Shown here piece after piece: positions 44,841 through 52,920 of a stretch of DNA of 64,000 nucleotides; position 1 is the first letter of the stretch; every line of letters starts with the position of its first letter. A program made the translations under genes and the position numbers. A model generated the notes under the pieces. The model did not search any database, was not told where the DNA came from, and saw only the letters and a program-made list of their open reading frames with translations. The DNA is from Roseivivax marinus (GTDB lineage Bacteria > Pseudomonadota > Alphaproteobacteria > Rhodobacterales > Rhodobacteraceae): contig NZ_FOAI01000005.1 in NCBI RefSeq assembly GCF_900109705.1, positions 1 to 64,000 of the forward strand. The letters run 5' to 3'.

Positions 44841-45860
44841 ATGGGAATTCAACGACCGCCGCATGCGCCGTCCCACACCAAGACCCTCCGCCACTGCGGC
44901 CCGAGCGATACCCTCGTCCGGGCCGCTCTGGCGGTGGCGGGCCTGCCCCCGGATACACTCACGGACATCTGCGCCGGGGCAGGCCTGGTGGACCCCGCGC
45001 ACGGCACCATGCGCCCACCCGATCCGGAGCGGAGCAGACTCAACCGCTCCGGCGCCCCCGTGCAGGTCTGTCTCTCCCGCCGCACGGGGGCGGACGCGCC
45101 GGAGGTGCGCATTCTGCTCGATCCGTTCTTCGACCACGCGCCGGAAGAGCGCCACCGCCGCAGTCTCGCGCTGGCCGATGCGCTGGTGCGCGGGCTCGGC
45201 TGGCGGGACGCGGTCGGCTGGTGTGCGCCCCTCGTGCCGCAGCCGCTGGTCGGCGCGCTCTGGATCGGTGGGCGGCTGTCGCGCGGGACAGCGCCCTTCG
45301 CGGACGGCGTGGCGCTCTACCTCAACGCCGAGGCAATGGCCGAAACCGGCGCTCCGGTCTGGCCCGAGATGATCGGGGCGCTGGACTGCCTGCTGCCGCC
45401 GAGCGCGGATCGCGCGGCGCTCCTGCGGCGTCTCACGGGGCTGGCGCGCTGCGTATCGCTGGCGCTCGAGGTCGCGCCCGCGCCGCATCCCCCGCGGGTC
45501 AAGCTCTATCTCCGTGCGCCGGCCGACACCGCCACCCGGCTTGCCGACCTCTTGGCGCCGGGGCAGGCCGAACCGGCCCTGGCGATCCTGCAAGCGCGGG
45601 CGGCCTGGCCGGCGTCGGGACTGACGCTGGGTCTGTCCTTCGCGTCCGGATCGGGCGAACCGGACGGGCTCAAGCTCGACGTTTGCCTCTGCCCGGACTG
45701 CCGCCGCGTCGCGGGCGTGTCTCCGGGGTTGGACGAGCGTCTGCGCGCCCAAATCCCGGGCGCCGCGCCGGTCCTTGATGCCGGCCGCCTCGCGCTTCTG
45801 GGCACAGGCATGGGCGGCAAGGGACAGCGGCTGAACATCTACGTGGAACCCGCGACATGA
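44841..45860 (+). CDS. ABBA-fold prenyltransferase-like protein
   Basis: 339 residues. Several strands carry the spaced Lys/Arg-x-Tyr pattern that lines the diphosphate tunnel of ABBA (DMATS/CymD/cyanobactin) prenyltransferases: RVKLYLRAP (K221, Y223), LKLDVCLCP (K278) and QRLNIYVEP (R330, Y334). Evenly spaced beta-alpha units precede them (DGVALYLNAEA, VSLALEVAPAP). If correct, it would move an isoprenyl group onto an aromatic, indole or peptide substrate. A Cys trio, CLCPDC, is unusual. Overlaps the cyclase-like gene by 4 nt. The assignment is from motif pattern only. Confidence 0.5.
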   Translation: MGIQRPPHAPSHTKTLRHCGPSDTLVRAALAVAGLPPDTLTDICAGAGLVDPAHGTMRPPDPERSRLNRSGAPVQVCLSRRTGADAPEVRILLDPFFDHAPEERHRRSLALADALVRGLGWRDAVGWCAPLVPQPLVGALWIGGRLSRGTAPFADGVALYLNAEAMAETGAPVWPEMIGALDCLLPPSADRAALLRRLTGLARCVSLALEVAPAPHPPRVKLYLRAPADTATRLADLLAPGQAEPALAILQARAAWPASGLTLGLSFASGSGEPDGLKLDVCLCPDCRRVAGVSPGLDERLRAQIPGAAPVLDAGRLALLGTGMGGKGQRLNIYVEPAT

Positions 45861-46804
45861 TGGGCCGGGTTGCGCCTTCGCCGAACTGGTCCGAGGCCTG
45901 GGGCGGTTTCGACGCCGCGGTGGCCGGTGCCGTGAACTTCCTCGCCGGCGCGCAGGACGCGGACGGCGCGTGGCGGGACTTTCGCCTGCCGGTGGGACGT
46001 GCGGAGGCGTGGACCACGGCGCTGGTGGGGCGCGTGCTTTCGGGAACCGGCCAGCCCGACGCGGACCCCCTCGCGCACCGCGCGGCGACCTGGTTGACCC
46101 GCACCGCCCCGGCGGGCCGGTGGGGATACAACGCCGAGGTGCCACCTGACGCCGACAGCACCGCATGGGCGGCGCTGCTGCTCGACCGTGTCAGGCTGGA
46201 CCAGAACACGACAATCGCCGACCTGTGCTTCGTTGCGTCTCACCGCATTCCGGAGGGCGGCTTCGCCACCTACAGGGCCGCCGATGGTTGGGGCGAGGCC
46301 CATGCCTGCGTCACGCCAGTGGCCCTGATGGCCACGGAGACGCGTCTCGGCTTGGATCCGGGCGCGCGGTCGTGGCTCGCGGCCTGCCGCGACGCCGATG
46401 GTGCGGTCCGCGGCCACTGGTGGACGTCTGCCTTCTATCCCACGCTGATGGCCCGGACCGTCCTGGGTCCGGTCGCGGGCGGCGATCCGTTCCGTTCGCC
46501 CGCGCTGTCGCGGATCGGCAGCGCCTTCGACCTCGCCTGCGCGACGCTTCTCGCCGCCCTCGACGCGCCCGAGTGCACCGCGACGCGGCGGCTGGCCGCG
46601 ACGCTCGCCGGGCTGCAACGCCCAGACGGCGGATGGCCCGCGTCGCGCTGCCTGCGGGTCACACCGCACTGGCTGGGCGCCTCTGGCGTGGCGCAGGGCG
46701 GCCACGTCCCCGGCGCCGTCTTCGCCGACGACCGGCGCACCGTGTCCACGGTGTTCGCGGCGGCGGCGCTGGCTGTGGTCTCGGGGCAGGGAGCCTGGCC
46801 ATGA
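45857..46804 (+). CDS. Half-size prenyltransferase/squalene-cyclase-repeat protein
   Basis: 315 residues, alpha-alpha barrel repeat protein of the squalene oxidase/prenyltransferase type. QW-like repeats: FLAGAQDADGAWRDF, GRWGYNAE, and LQRPDGGWPAS. PPDADSTAWA (D98, D100) resembles the class II cyclase motif DxDD-T-A with the third acid replaced by Ser. About half the length of squalene-hopene cyclase, so it would be a single barrel. May cyclise or bind a prenyl chain or act only as a scaffold. Coupled on both sides by ATGA overlaps. Confidence 0.6.
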   Translation: MMGRVAPSPNWSEAWGGFDAAVAGAVNFLAGAQDADGAWRDFRLPVGRAEAWTTALVGRVLSGTGQPDADPLAHRAATWLTRTAPAGRWGYNAEVPPDADSTAWAALLLDRVRLDQNTTIADLCFVASHRIPEGGFATYRAADGWGEAHACVTPVALMATETRLGLDPGARSWLAACRDADGAVRGHWWTSAFYPTLMARTVLGPVAGGDPFRSPALSRIGSAFDLACATLLAALDAPECTATRRLAATLAGLQRPDGGWPASRCLRVTPHWLGASGVAQGGHVPGAVFADDRRTVSTVFAAAALAVVSGQGAWP

Positions 46805-47082
46805 TCCTCGACCGCCCCACGCTGATCTTTCGTGCCACCTGCCCGCGCTGCCGGGTGGCGGCCACGGCGATCCGGGTGCTCACCCTCGGCGGGCTGCGCC
46901 TCGGCCCGCTCGATCGGACGAGCGCCGACGCCTTGGCCGAGCGGATGCGCTCGAAGCTGATCCTGCGGTACGGAGACGATCTGCGCACGGGCGTCCGCGC
47001 GGCGGTGACGGGCCTCTGCCACGCGGCGCCGCGCTGGATTTTTCTCGCCGGTCTCCTTCTGGTCCTGGGGATCTTTCAGTGA
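46801..47082 (+). CDS. Small CxxC protein with C-terminal membrane anchor
   Basis: 93 residues. FRATCPRCRVAATAIR gives a redox-type CPRC near the N-terminus, similar to DCC/YuxK thiol-disulphide proteins but shorter. The tail (PRWIFLAGLLLVLGIF) is one membrane helix. Starts inside the stop of the cyclase-like gene and overlaps the convergent kinase gene by 7 bp. Function unknown; a thiol role linked to the neighbouring enzymes is only inferred. Confidence 0.6.
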   Translation: MILDRPTLIFRATCPRCRVAATAIRVLTLGGLRLGPLDRTSADALAERMRSKLILRYGDDLRTGVRAAVTGLCHAAPRWIFLAGLLLVLGIFQ

Positions 47083-47846
47083 CCCGGCCAGAGCGGCAGG
47101 AGGTCACGCGCCCCCACCGCGCCGGCAAGTGCGAGGCGGTAGAATTCGGTGAGGTCGGCATCGGAGGGCGGCTCCGGCGTACGCGAGAAAGGAGCGGCCC
47201 CGACATCGGCCTCCCGCACGAACTGCGCGGGATCGGCGATGAACGGATGCCGCCCCGACAGGACCATCGCGGCAAGGCACACGAAGGCCCGCACGTCCTC
47301 GGCGGGGCCGGTCGCCACGCGGTCGTAGAACAGCCCCGCGCGCGCCAGCGGTGGCGGCGCGTCCCCCGCACGATCGAAATCGATCAGCCAGACATCCGCG
47401 CCCACCAGCACGTTGCCGAAGGACAGGTCGTTATGTGCGAGCGCCTTCTCGTGCAGAGCCGCCAGCCCGGCAAGAAGCCTGCCGAGAACCTCCAGCCGCA
47501 CCGCGCGGTCCGGCCCGGTCTCGACCCATTCACCGAGGGGCCGACCGTGGGCGCGTGGCATCAACAGCCCGGGCACCGTATCGCCCGCGTCCTCGATCGT
47601 CACGGCGCCAATGGCCGGGGCCAGCCGCAGCCGACCGGCGCGCGCGTCGGAAAAGAGAAGGCCCGATCGGGCGGCGCGGCGCATGGCATCGGCCACGTCG
47701 CGCGGATGGGCCCGGAACCCGCGATAGACCTTCAGGGCAAGGTCCCGCGCGCCGGCCGAGACTACGAAGACCTCGCCCAGCCGCCCACGGCCGATCCGGT
47801 CGCCGACCCGGACGGGATTGCCCTCGAACCGGTCCGTCACCTGCAT
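47076..47846 (-). CDS. Atypical Ser/Thr-kinase-like protein
   Basis: 256 residues. Kinase fold with glycine loop GRGRLGEVFVV, Lys39 in LALKVYRG, catalytic-loop HNDLSFGNVLV (D140; HND instead of HRD) and LIDFDRAG in place of DFG. ATP-binding residues are retained, so it is possibly active. Relatives include lipopolysaccharide-kinase-like and toxin-island kinases. Start ATG 47846 (MQVTDRFEG). Convergent with the prenyltransferase-like cluster, so part of the neighbourhood but not of the operon. Confidence 0.72.
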   Translation of the reverse strand: MQVTDRFEGNPVRVGDRIGRGRLGEVFVVSAGARDLALKVYRGFRAHPRDVADAMRRAARSGLLFSDARAGRLRLAPAIGAVTIEDAGDTVPGLLMPRAHGRPLGEWVETGPDRAVRLEVLGRLLAGLAALHEKALAHNDLSFGNVLVGADVWLIDFDRAGDAPPPLARAGLFYDRVATGPAEDVRAFVCLAAMVLSGRHPFIADPAQFVREADVGAAPFSRTPEPPSDADLTEFYRLALAGAVGARDLLPLWPGH

Positions 47847-47887
47847 GGCGGTCCCCTGATCCTGCCCCGACGCCAGGAGGCATTCCG

Positions 47888-48634
47888 ATGCTAGACACGA
47901 TACGCCCATCCCGCCCCACGGCCCAAGAGCTTACCGCCGCTCTCGCCAGAGAGGGCTTCGCGACCACGCCGCTTCTCGGGCCCGGGGAGGCGACGACGCT
48001 CCGTGCCTGCTGCGGTGCTGCGATGACGGGCGCGGCGTCGGGCTTTTTCACCAGTGTTCTGCAGCCGCCCGACCTCCGCCGCCGCGCGCACGAGGCGATC
48101 CGCGCCGTTCTCGCACCGGCGCTGGCCCCGCTGTTCGGCGAGGCGCGGATCGTGCTGGCGAGCGTCGTGGCCCGGAGCCCCGGAAGCGACCGGCACGATC
48201 TGCCGCTGCACCAGGACTGGTCCTTCGTGGACGAGGCGCGGGCCCGCAGCATCAGCGTCTGGGTGCCCCTGCAGGACGTATCGTCCGGCAACGGATGCAT
48301 GCAGGTCGTGCCGCGCAGCCACCTGCACGACCAGCCGCTCCGGGCCATCGGGAGCGGGTTTCGTTATGCCGGGATCGAGGACGTGCTGCGCCGCGATCAC
48401 CTTGTCGACGTGCCGCTCGCGGCCGGCGACGCTCTGGTCTTCGACCACCGGCTGATCCACGGCTCGCACGCGAATGCGAGCCCCGATATCCGGATGGCGG
48501 TGGGCGCCGTTCTGCTGCCGCGAGACGAGCCGCTGCACCTCGGGGTCGGGCGGGGGCAGGACGTGGTCTTTGCAGACAGGCCCGACGCCTTCCTGCTGGA
48601 GGCGGATCTCGCCGCGATCGCAAGAGGGCGGTGA
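47888..48634 (+). CDS. PhyH-family Fe(II)/2-oxoglutarate dioxygenase
   Basis: 248 residues. Metal triad candidates H108 and D110 in LPLHQDWSF and H191 or H194 in IHGSHANAS; R202 would bind 2-oxoglutarate. DVSSGNGCMQVVPRSHL is typical for the family. Hydroxylates or halogenates small molecules; the substrate is unknown, but its place after a putative prenyl/terpene cluster fits tailoring. AGGAGG ribosome site before ATG 47888. Divergent from the kinase gene (41 bp). Confidence 0.85.
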   Translation: MLDTIRPSRPTAQELTAALAREGFATTPLLGPGEATTLRACCGAAMTGAASGFFTSVLQPPDLRRRAHEAIRAVLAPALAPLFGEARIVLASVVARSPGSDRHDLPLHQDWSFVDEARARSISVWVPLQDVSSGNGCMQVVPRSHLHDQPLRAIGSGFRYAGIEDVLRRDHLVDVPLAAGDALVFDHRLIHGSHANASPDIRMAVGAVLLPRDEPLHLGVGRGQDVVFADRPDAFLLEADLAAIARGR

Positions 48635-48682
48635 TGTCATGGCCGGTCGGGCAAGCCTGCGCTCGAAAGACCCGCGGTGCTT

Positions 48683-50269
48683 TTACTCCGTCCCGCGCGC
48701 GACGGCGTAGAGGCGAAAGGTTTCGTGCCGCTCGATCTCGCGCAGGTGTGTCTCGTCGGGGAGAGTGCCGCCCGGCGTGATGAACCACACGAGCGCGTCG
48801 AAGGTCCGGGGCCAGCCGTGGAAGTAATCGTCGTGGATGCCGTTCGGCGCCTCCGATGTCGACGGGGCGCGGCGGGCCCCCTCGGCCAGTTCTTCGGCCG
48901 AAAGCGGCCAGGCCTGAGGGCGGTGCAGCGGCTGCGCGCGCTCGGTCACGCCAACGGGCGATGTGTTGGTAAAGAGGTTGGCCAGGTAGCCGTCGGCCTC
49001 GATCACCGCGAAGGCCGGCGCGTGGTTCATCCTGTAGACGAAGGGCGTCACCTCGTCGGCGCCGACCAGCACACGGGCACCCTCGGGCAGGACCGAGACC
49101 GCGGCGCGGACCTCGGACTGCGCGCGGTCGAGGAAGGACATACGCTCGTGCACCACGACCTGCTGCACCGCCAGAAGCCCGATCAGAACGGCGCCGAGCG
49201 GCAGCGCCCGTGCGCGCCCCGCCGGAGTCAGCGTCGCCCCCGCCAGCAGGATCGCCGCCGGGATCGCGCCGAAGCGGATGTGCAGGAACGAGATCCCCGA
49301 GAATGCCGCCGGTACCACGAGGACAAGCGCCACGCTGGCCCAGAAGACCGGGCGCAGCGCCGGGGTCAGAGTGAGCCAGCCGCGGCGGAACGCCACAAGC
49401 AGTGTCAGGTAGCACCCCGCGAGAACCAAGACCGCGGCAATGCCGTTGTCGAAGTCGAACGGTGCGACCAACGCCTGGCCGCGGCTTGCGAGGCCACCGA
49501 ACCCCGAGATCTCGGTCTCCAGCCCCGACAGGCGGTCGCGCAGGCTGGCCGCGAAGAGGGCCAGCGGCAGGATCGTGGTCAGGCCGTCGCGCAAAACCAG
49601 TCCGCGCAGGAAGGCCGTGAGGCGGCCCCGTTCTCCGGCGGCGAAGCGGCCGATCTCGTAGGCCAGCATGAGGTAGCCGAAGAGCAGGAAGCCCAGCACG
49701 TGGCTGAAGAAGAGGACCGGCATCAGCAGGACGAAGAGCGCCGTGCGTGGCCAGCCCGGACGCATCCGCACCCAGAGTGCGAAAAGACACAGAGCGAGGC
49801 CCACGGTGAACACGAAATTGATGAAGCCCCAGGCCAGCGGCTTGCCGTAGAGCAGCAGCGCCGAGGCCGCCACCGGCAGGCCCACGCGGCCCGTGGTGAC
49901 CCGCGACAGCAGCGCCACGCCCAGCGGCAGCATCGCCACGGCGAGGACGTTGAACAGGGCCCCCGCGGTGTAGGGATCGGTCAGCGCCATGAGCGGGCGC
50001 ATGAACAGGTCCATCGCGAGATCGGGGTAGATGCCCCAGTCCACCACGAAATTCTCCCGAAGCGCATCCGACGCGGCGAGCCGGTGCTCGATCCAGACCC
50101 GGGCGAGGTGGTTGGGATAGTCGCCCGAGATGCCCAGCGGGTAGAGGAGCATGGGCAGGAGCGCGACAGCCAGAACGAGCCCGATCACGAGCGGTCGCGC
50201 TCGGGTCAGCGCCGGGGCCGCCGGCAGGGGGCCGCGCGCGGTGCGGCAGGACGTGTCGAGAGAACTCAT
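48683..50269 (-). CDS. Multi-spanning membrane protein, GT-C glycosyltransferase-like
   Basis: 528 residues with about 11 membrane helices. An early luminal loop has GISGDYPNHLARVW, resembling the acidic motif of GT-C (PMT/ArnT-like) enzymes that use polyprenyl-phosphate sugars. A soluble C-terminal part (about 395-528) follows. Would glycosylate a lipid or envelope polymer in the periplasm. Three nt downstream of the flippase-like gene, with which it forms an operon. GT-C assignment by layout, not by a proven motif. Confidence 0.6.
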   Translation of the reverse strand: MSSLDTSCRTARGPLPAAPALTRARPLVIGLVLAVALLPMLLYPLGISGDYPNHLARVWIEHRLAASDALRENFVVDWGIYPDLAMDLFMRPLMALTDPYTAGALFNVLAVAMLPLGVALLSRVTTGRVGLPVAASALLLYGKPLAWGFINFVFTVGLALCLFALWVRMRPGWPRTALFVLLMPVLFFSHVLGFLLFGYLMLAYEIGRFAAGERGRLTAFLRGLVLRDGLTTILPLALFAASLRDRLSGLETEISGFGGLASRGQALVAPFDFDNGIAAVLVLAGCYLTLLVAFRRGWLTLTPALRPVFWASVALVLVVPAAFSGISFLHIRFGAIPAAILLAGATLTPAGRARALPLGAVLIGLLAVQQVVVHERMSFLDRAQSEVRAAVSVLPEGARVLVGADEVTPFVYRMNHAPAFAVIEADGYLANLFTNTSPVGVTERAQPLHRPQAWPLSAEELAEGARRAPSTSEAPNGIHDDYFHGWPRTFDALVWFITPGGTLPDETHLREIERHETFRLYAVARGTE

Positions 50270-50272
50270 GCG

Positions 50273-51193
50273 TTATCCTCCGTTCCGGACGGTGGCGCCC
50301 GGCAGGGTCGCGACGCTGGCCGCGAGCGCGAACCACAGATCGCCCAGCGTGGTGACGAGACGGGCCAGTAGCGCCAGCGCCACCGCCGCCGGAACCGGGA
50401 TCACGGCGGCGGCCAAGTGCACGAAGGCGGCTTCCCGGACGCCAAGGCCGCCGGGCGCTCCGGGCACCACGAAGCCGAGGATCCAGCTGGCGAGGTAGGC
50501 GGCGGCAATGGCGGACAGCTCCGCCGGTCCGGCGGCGGTCAGCGCGGGGGCGAGCGCGGCGATCAGCGCTGCGCTGCCGACGAAGAAGGCAAGGTCCAGC
50601 GCCGCCATCGCGGCGAGCGCCCTGAGCGCGAGGCCACGGTGGCGTGCGAGACCGGCTGCCACCAGCGCTGCGATGACAAGCGCGAGAAGGCCGAACGCTA
50701 GAAGCCGCGGAGGCATCGAGTGGGACAGGCGGACCGCAGCCGCGAGCGGGGAGGCATAGCCGGACAGCATCAGGGCCGATAGCGCGGCACAGGCGGCCAT
50801 CAGCGGCATCGCGGCCACTTCGAGCGCGGAGGCGAGGAAGGTGGCTCGGTGGCTCCAGCCGGCCTCGCGCGCCATCACCTGGCGTCCGCCGAAGTGAAAG
50901 ACGTTTCCGGGCAGGTGCTTGAGGATATTGCAGCGGGCGTAGACCAGCACCGCAGCGCCGGAGACCAGCGGGGCGTCCGCGCGCTCGCGAAGGGCGCAGC
51001 TCCAGGCCGCGGCGGGCAGGGTCAGGAGGGCGGCATAGACGATGGAGGCCGCGACTGCGCCGGCCAGCAGGCCCGGGGTCGCCGCGAGGCGCAGCGCCTC
51101 GGGGCCAAAGCGCCAGAGCTCCCGCGCCAGCAGCGCCAGCGACAGCACCACCAGGGCGGCGCCGGCGCGGCGGAGCCAACGCCGGGCGATCAT
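50273..51193 (-). CDS. Flippase-like membrane protein (UPF0104/LPG synthase TM type)
   Basis: 306 residues, about eight helices. Text LKHLPGNVFHFGGRQVMAREAG and VPGAPGGLGVREAAFV is characteristic of the lysylphosphatidylglycerol synthase/UPF0104 transmembrane region. Probably translocates or handles a lipid-linked intermediate. Start ATG 51193; overlaps the methyltransferase stop by 4 nt. Confidence 0.78.
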   Translation of the reverse strand: MIARRWLRRAGAALVVLSLALLARELWRFGPEALRLAATPGLLAGAVAASIVYAALLTLPAAAWSCALRERADAPLVSGAAVLVYARCNILKHLPGNVFHFGGRQVMAREAGWSHRATFLASALEVAAMPLMAACAALSALMLSGYASPLAAAVRLSHSMPPRLLAFGLLALVIAALVAAGLARHRGLALRALAAMAALDLAFFVGSAALIAALAPALTAAGPAELSAIAAAYLASWILGFVVPGAPGGLGVREAAFVHLAAAVIPVPAAVALALLARLVTTLGDLWFALAASVATLPGATVRNGG

Positions 51194-51921
51194 CCGTCGG
51201 ACAGGGCCTGCGCGCAGGCGGTCCGGCGCAGCAGCGCGGTGCCGTCGCGGTAGGGCAGGCAGGGTTTGAGGCCGCGCAGCTCGGTGACCTCGAGGCCCGA
51301 GGCCGCGATGGCGGGGCGATAGCGCGCGCGGTGCGGATCGTCGAACACGACGATGCCGCCGGGCGCGAGACGGGACCGGGCGTGCTCGAGGCACGCGGCG
51401 CGGGCCCGACCGTCGACCACGATCACGTCGAACTGACCGGGGACCGCGTCGATGGCCCGCACGTAGTCCGAGAAGTCCTTGTCGGCATAGCCGCGTCGGC
51501 CCGACGGCGCGGTGCAGGGACCGGCGCCGCGCGTGGTGGGGGCGACCGCGTGCAGTGTCGCGTTCGACACGTGGGCAAGCTGGCCCCGCATGACCTCGGC
51601 CCAGCCCAGGTCATGCTCGACCGAGTGGACCTCGGCCGCGCGTCGCGCCAGCCACAGCGTGCTGGCGCCGCTGCCGTATTCGAAGACACGTGCGTCGGGG
51701 CGGTCGGCGAGATGCGCAGCGACCGCATCCTGCGCGGCGAAGCTCCACCAGCAGAGGTCGAGCGCGACGAGGCCGTCGACCCGGTAGATCTCGAACAAGG
51801 TCCGCAGCCAGAGCGGGGTGCGGTGGGTCCGGCCGCGCGCCTCGAGCCAGTCGAGCGCACCGAGCGTGTCGGCGAGCGGGCGGGCGAAGTGGACCGTGGA
51901 GGTGTAGGCGTTAGCGAGCAT
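51190..51921 (-). CDS. Class I SAM-dependent methyltransferase-like protein
   Basis: 243 residues. VFEYGSGASTLWLARRAAEV is the SAM-binding motif I region (GSGAST variant), with FDVIVVDGRARAACLEHA and GGIVVFDDPHRARY in later strands. Similar to methyltransferases found in polysaccharide clusters. Overlaps the end of the broken GT2 gene by 11 nt. Substrate unknown. Confidence 0.72.
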   Translation of the reverse strand: MLANAYTSTVHFARPLADTLGALDWLEARGRTHRTPLWLRTLFEIYRVDGLVALDLCWWSFAAQDAVAAHLADRPDARVFEYGSGASTLWLARRAAEVHSVEHDLGWAEVMRGQLAHVSNATLHAVAPTTRGAGPCTAPSGRRGYADKDFSDYVRAIDAVPGQFDVIVVDGRARAACLEHARSRLAPGGIVVFDDPHRARYRPAIAASGLEVTELRGLKPCLPYRDGTALLRRTACAQALSDG

Positions 51922-52673
51922 GGGCGGTGGCCTCCTCTGGGCCGTCGATCACGGCGCGGCGGTCGTCGAGCACGTAATGCCCGCCCTGGCCGCCCTTGGA
52001 GACCACGATCAACTCGCCCACCAAACCGACACCGATGAACTGGAGTCCCGCGAGCGAGGCCATGATGCTGAAGAGAAGGAGCGGCCGGTCTCCGATCGGA
52101 CCCATGCCGAGGAACCACAGTGCCGTCATGTAGATCAGCCCCAGCGCGCCGAGCGCGCCGATGGCGAGGCCGATGCCGCCGAGGAAGTGCAGCGGACGCG
52201 AGCGATAGCGCGTCAGAAGCAGCACCGTCAGCAGGTCGAGCAGACCGCGCATCAGTCGGCCCGAGCCGAACTTGGAATGGCCGAAGCGCCGCGGCTCGTG
52301 CTTTGATCGGCAGTTCGGTGATCCGGAACCCGGCGCTGTGCAGCAGTGCGGGCGTGAAGCGGTGCAGGTCGCCGCGCGCCTCGCCGAGGCCCGCGGACAG
52401 TGCCGCGGCCTTGCCGAAGTTGCGCCGGAAGGTGATGAGCCGCACCGGCGGGCAACGCCGCGCCAGCTCGGCGGCGACCTCTCCGCTGCCATCGGTGCTG
52501 CCGTCGTCCACCAGGACGATCTCGAAGCTTTCGCCGGCGTCGTGCAGCACGGTCGAGACGCGGTCGACCAGCGTCGGCAGCGTGTCGCGTTCGTTCAGGA
52601 AGGGGACCACGACGCTCACGAGCCGCGGCGTGGCCTCTCCGCGCAAGAGGCGCGGTGCGAACCCGGCGTTCAT
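51911..52673 (-). pseudogene. Family 2 glycosyltransferase, internally deleted and frameshifted
   Basis: N-terminal part from 52673 reads LVSVVVPFLNERDTLPTLVD and EIVLVDDGSTDGSGEVAAEL, a DPM1/GtrB-like GT2. At about 52367 ALSAGLGEARGD jumps in frame to LHRFTPALLHSAGFRITELP, so about 80 residues with the catalytic DxD region are missing. At 52302-52304 a one-base insertion (AAAG for AAG) shifts the frame; the continuing frame reads KHEPRRFGHSKFGSG and two membrane helices to 51911. Would have loaded sugar on polyprenyl phosphate for the neighbouring membrane proteins. Dead, unless both lesions are assembly errors. Confidence 0.82.
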
Positions 52674-52920
52674 CGGTCTGCCCCCGCGAGGGGCGGGAAG
52701 ACATTGGCGCGGTCGATCATCAGCTGTCCCCGTCTACTGTCGAAATCCACGTACGACTTGGTCGTCGTTTCCGATTTCTTTCGTATTCAGGAATGAGGGC
52801 CGCTTTGTGTCCCGTGTTCGGTGCTTGTGCGACCACTCTGCGCCGATTTTCGGAGCCGCAGCCGACCCGCCGCGGGCGTGGCGTTCGCGCCGGACGTTCC
52901 CGCAGACCGCGGCCGGTTCC

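Noticed and set aside
44316-46166. Minus-strand open frame opposite the polyglycine and prenyltransferase-like genes
   Set aside because: Codons are the mirror of Gly-rich codons (Pro/Ala/Arg); overlapping plus genes are coupled and have ribosome sites.
48252-51179. 975-codon minus-strand open frame
   Set aside because: Spans three real genes in another frame; low-complexity composition typical of high-G+C shadows.
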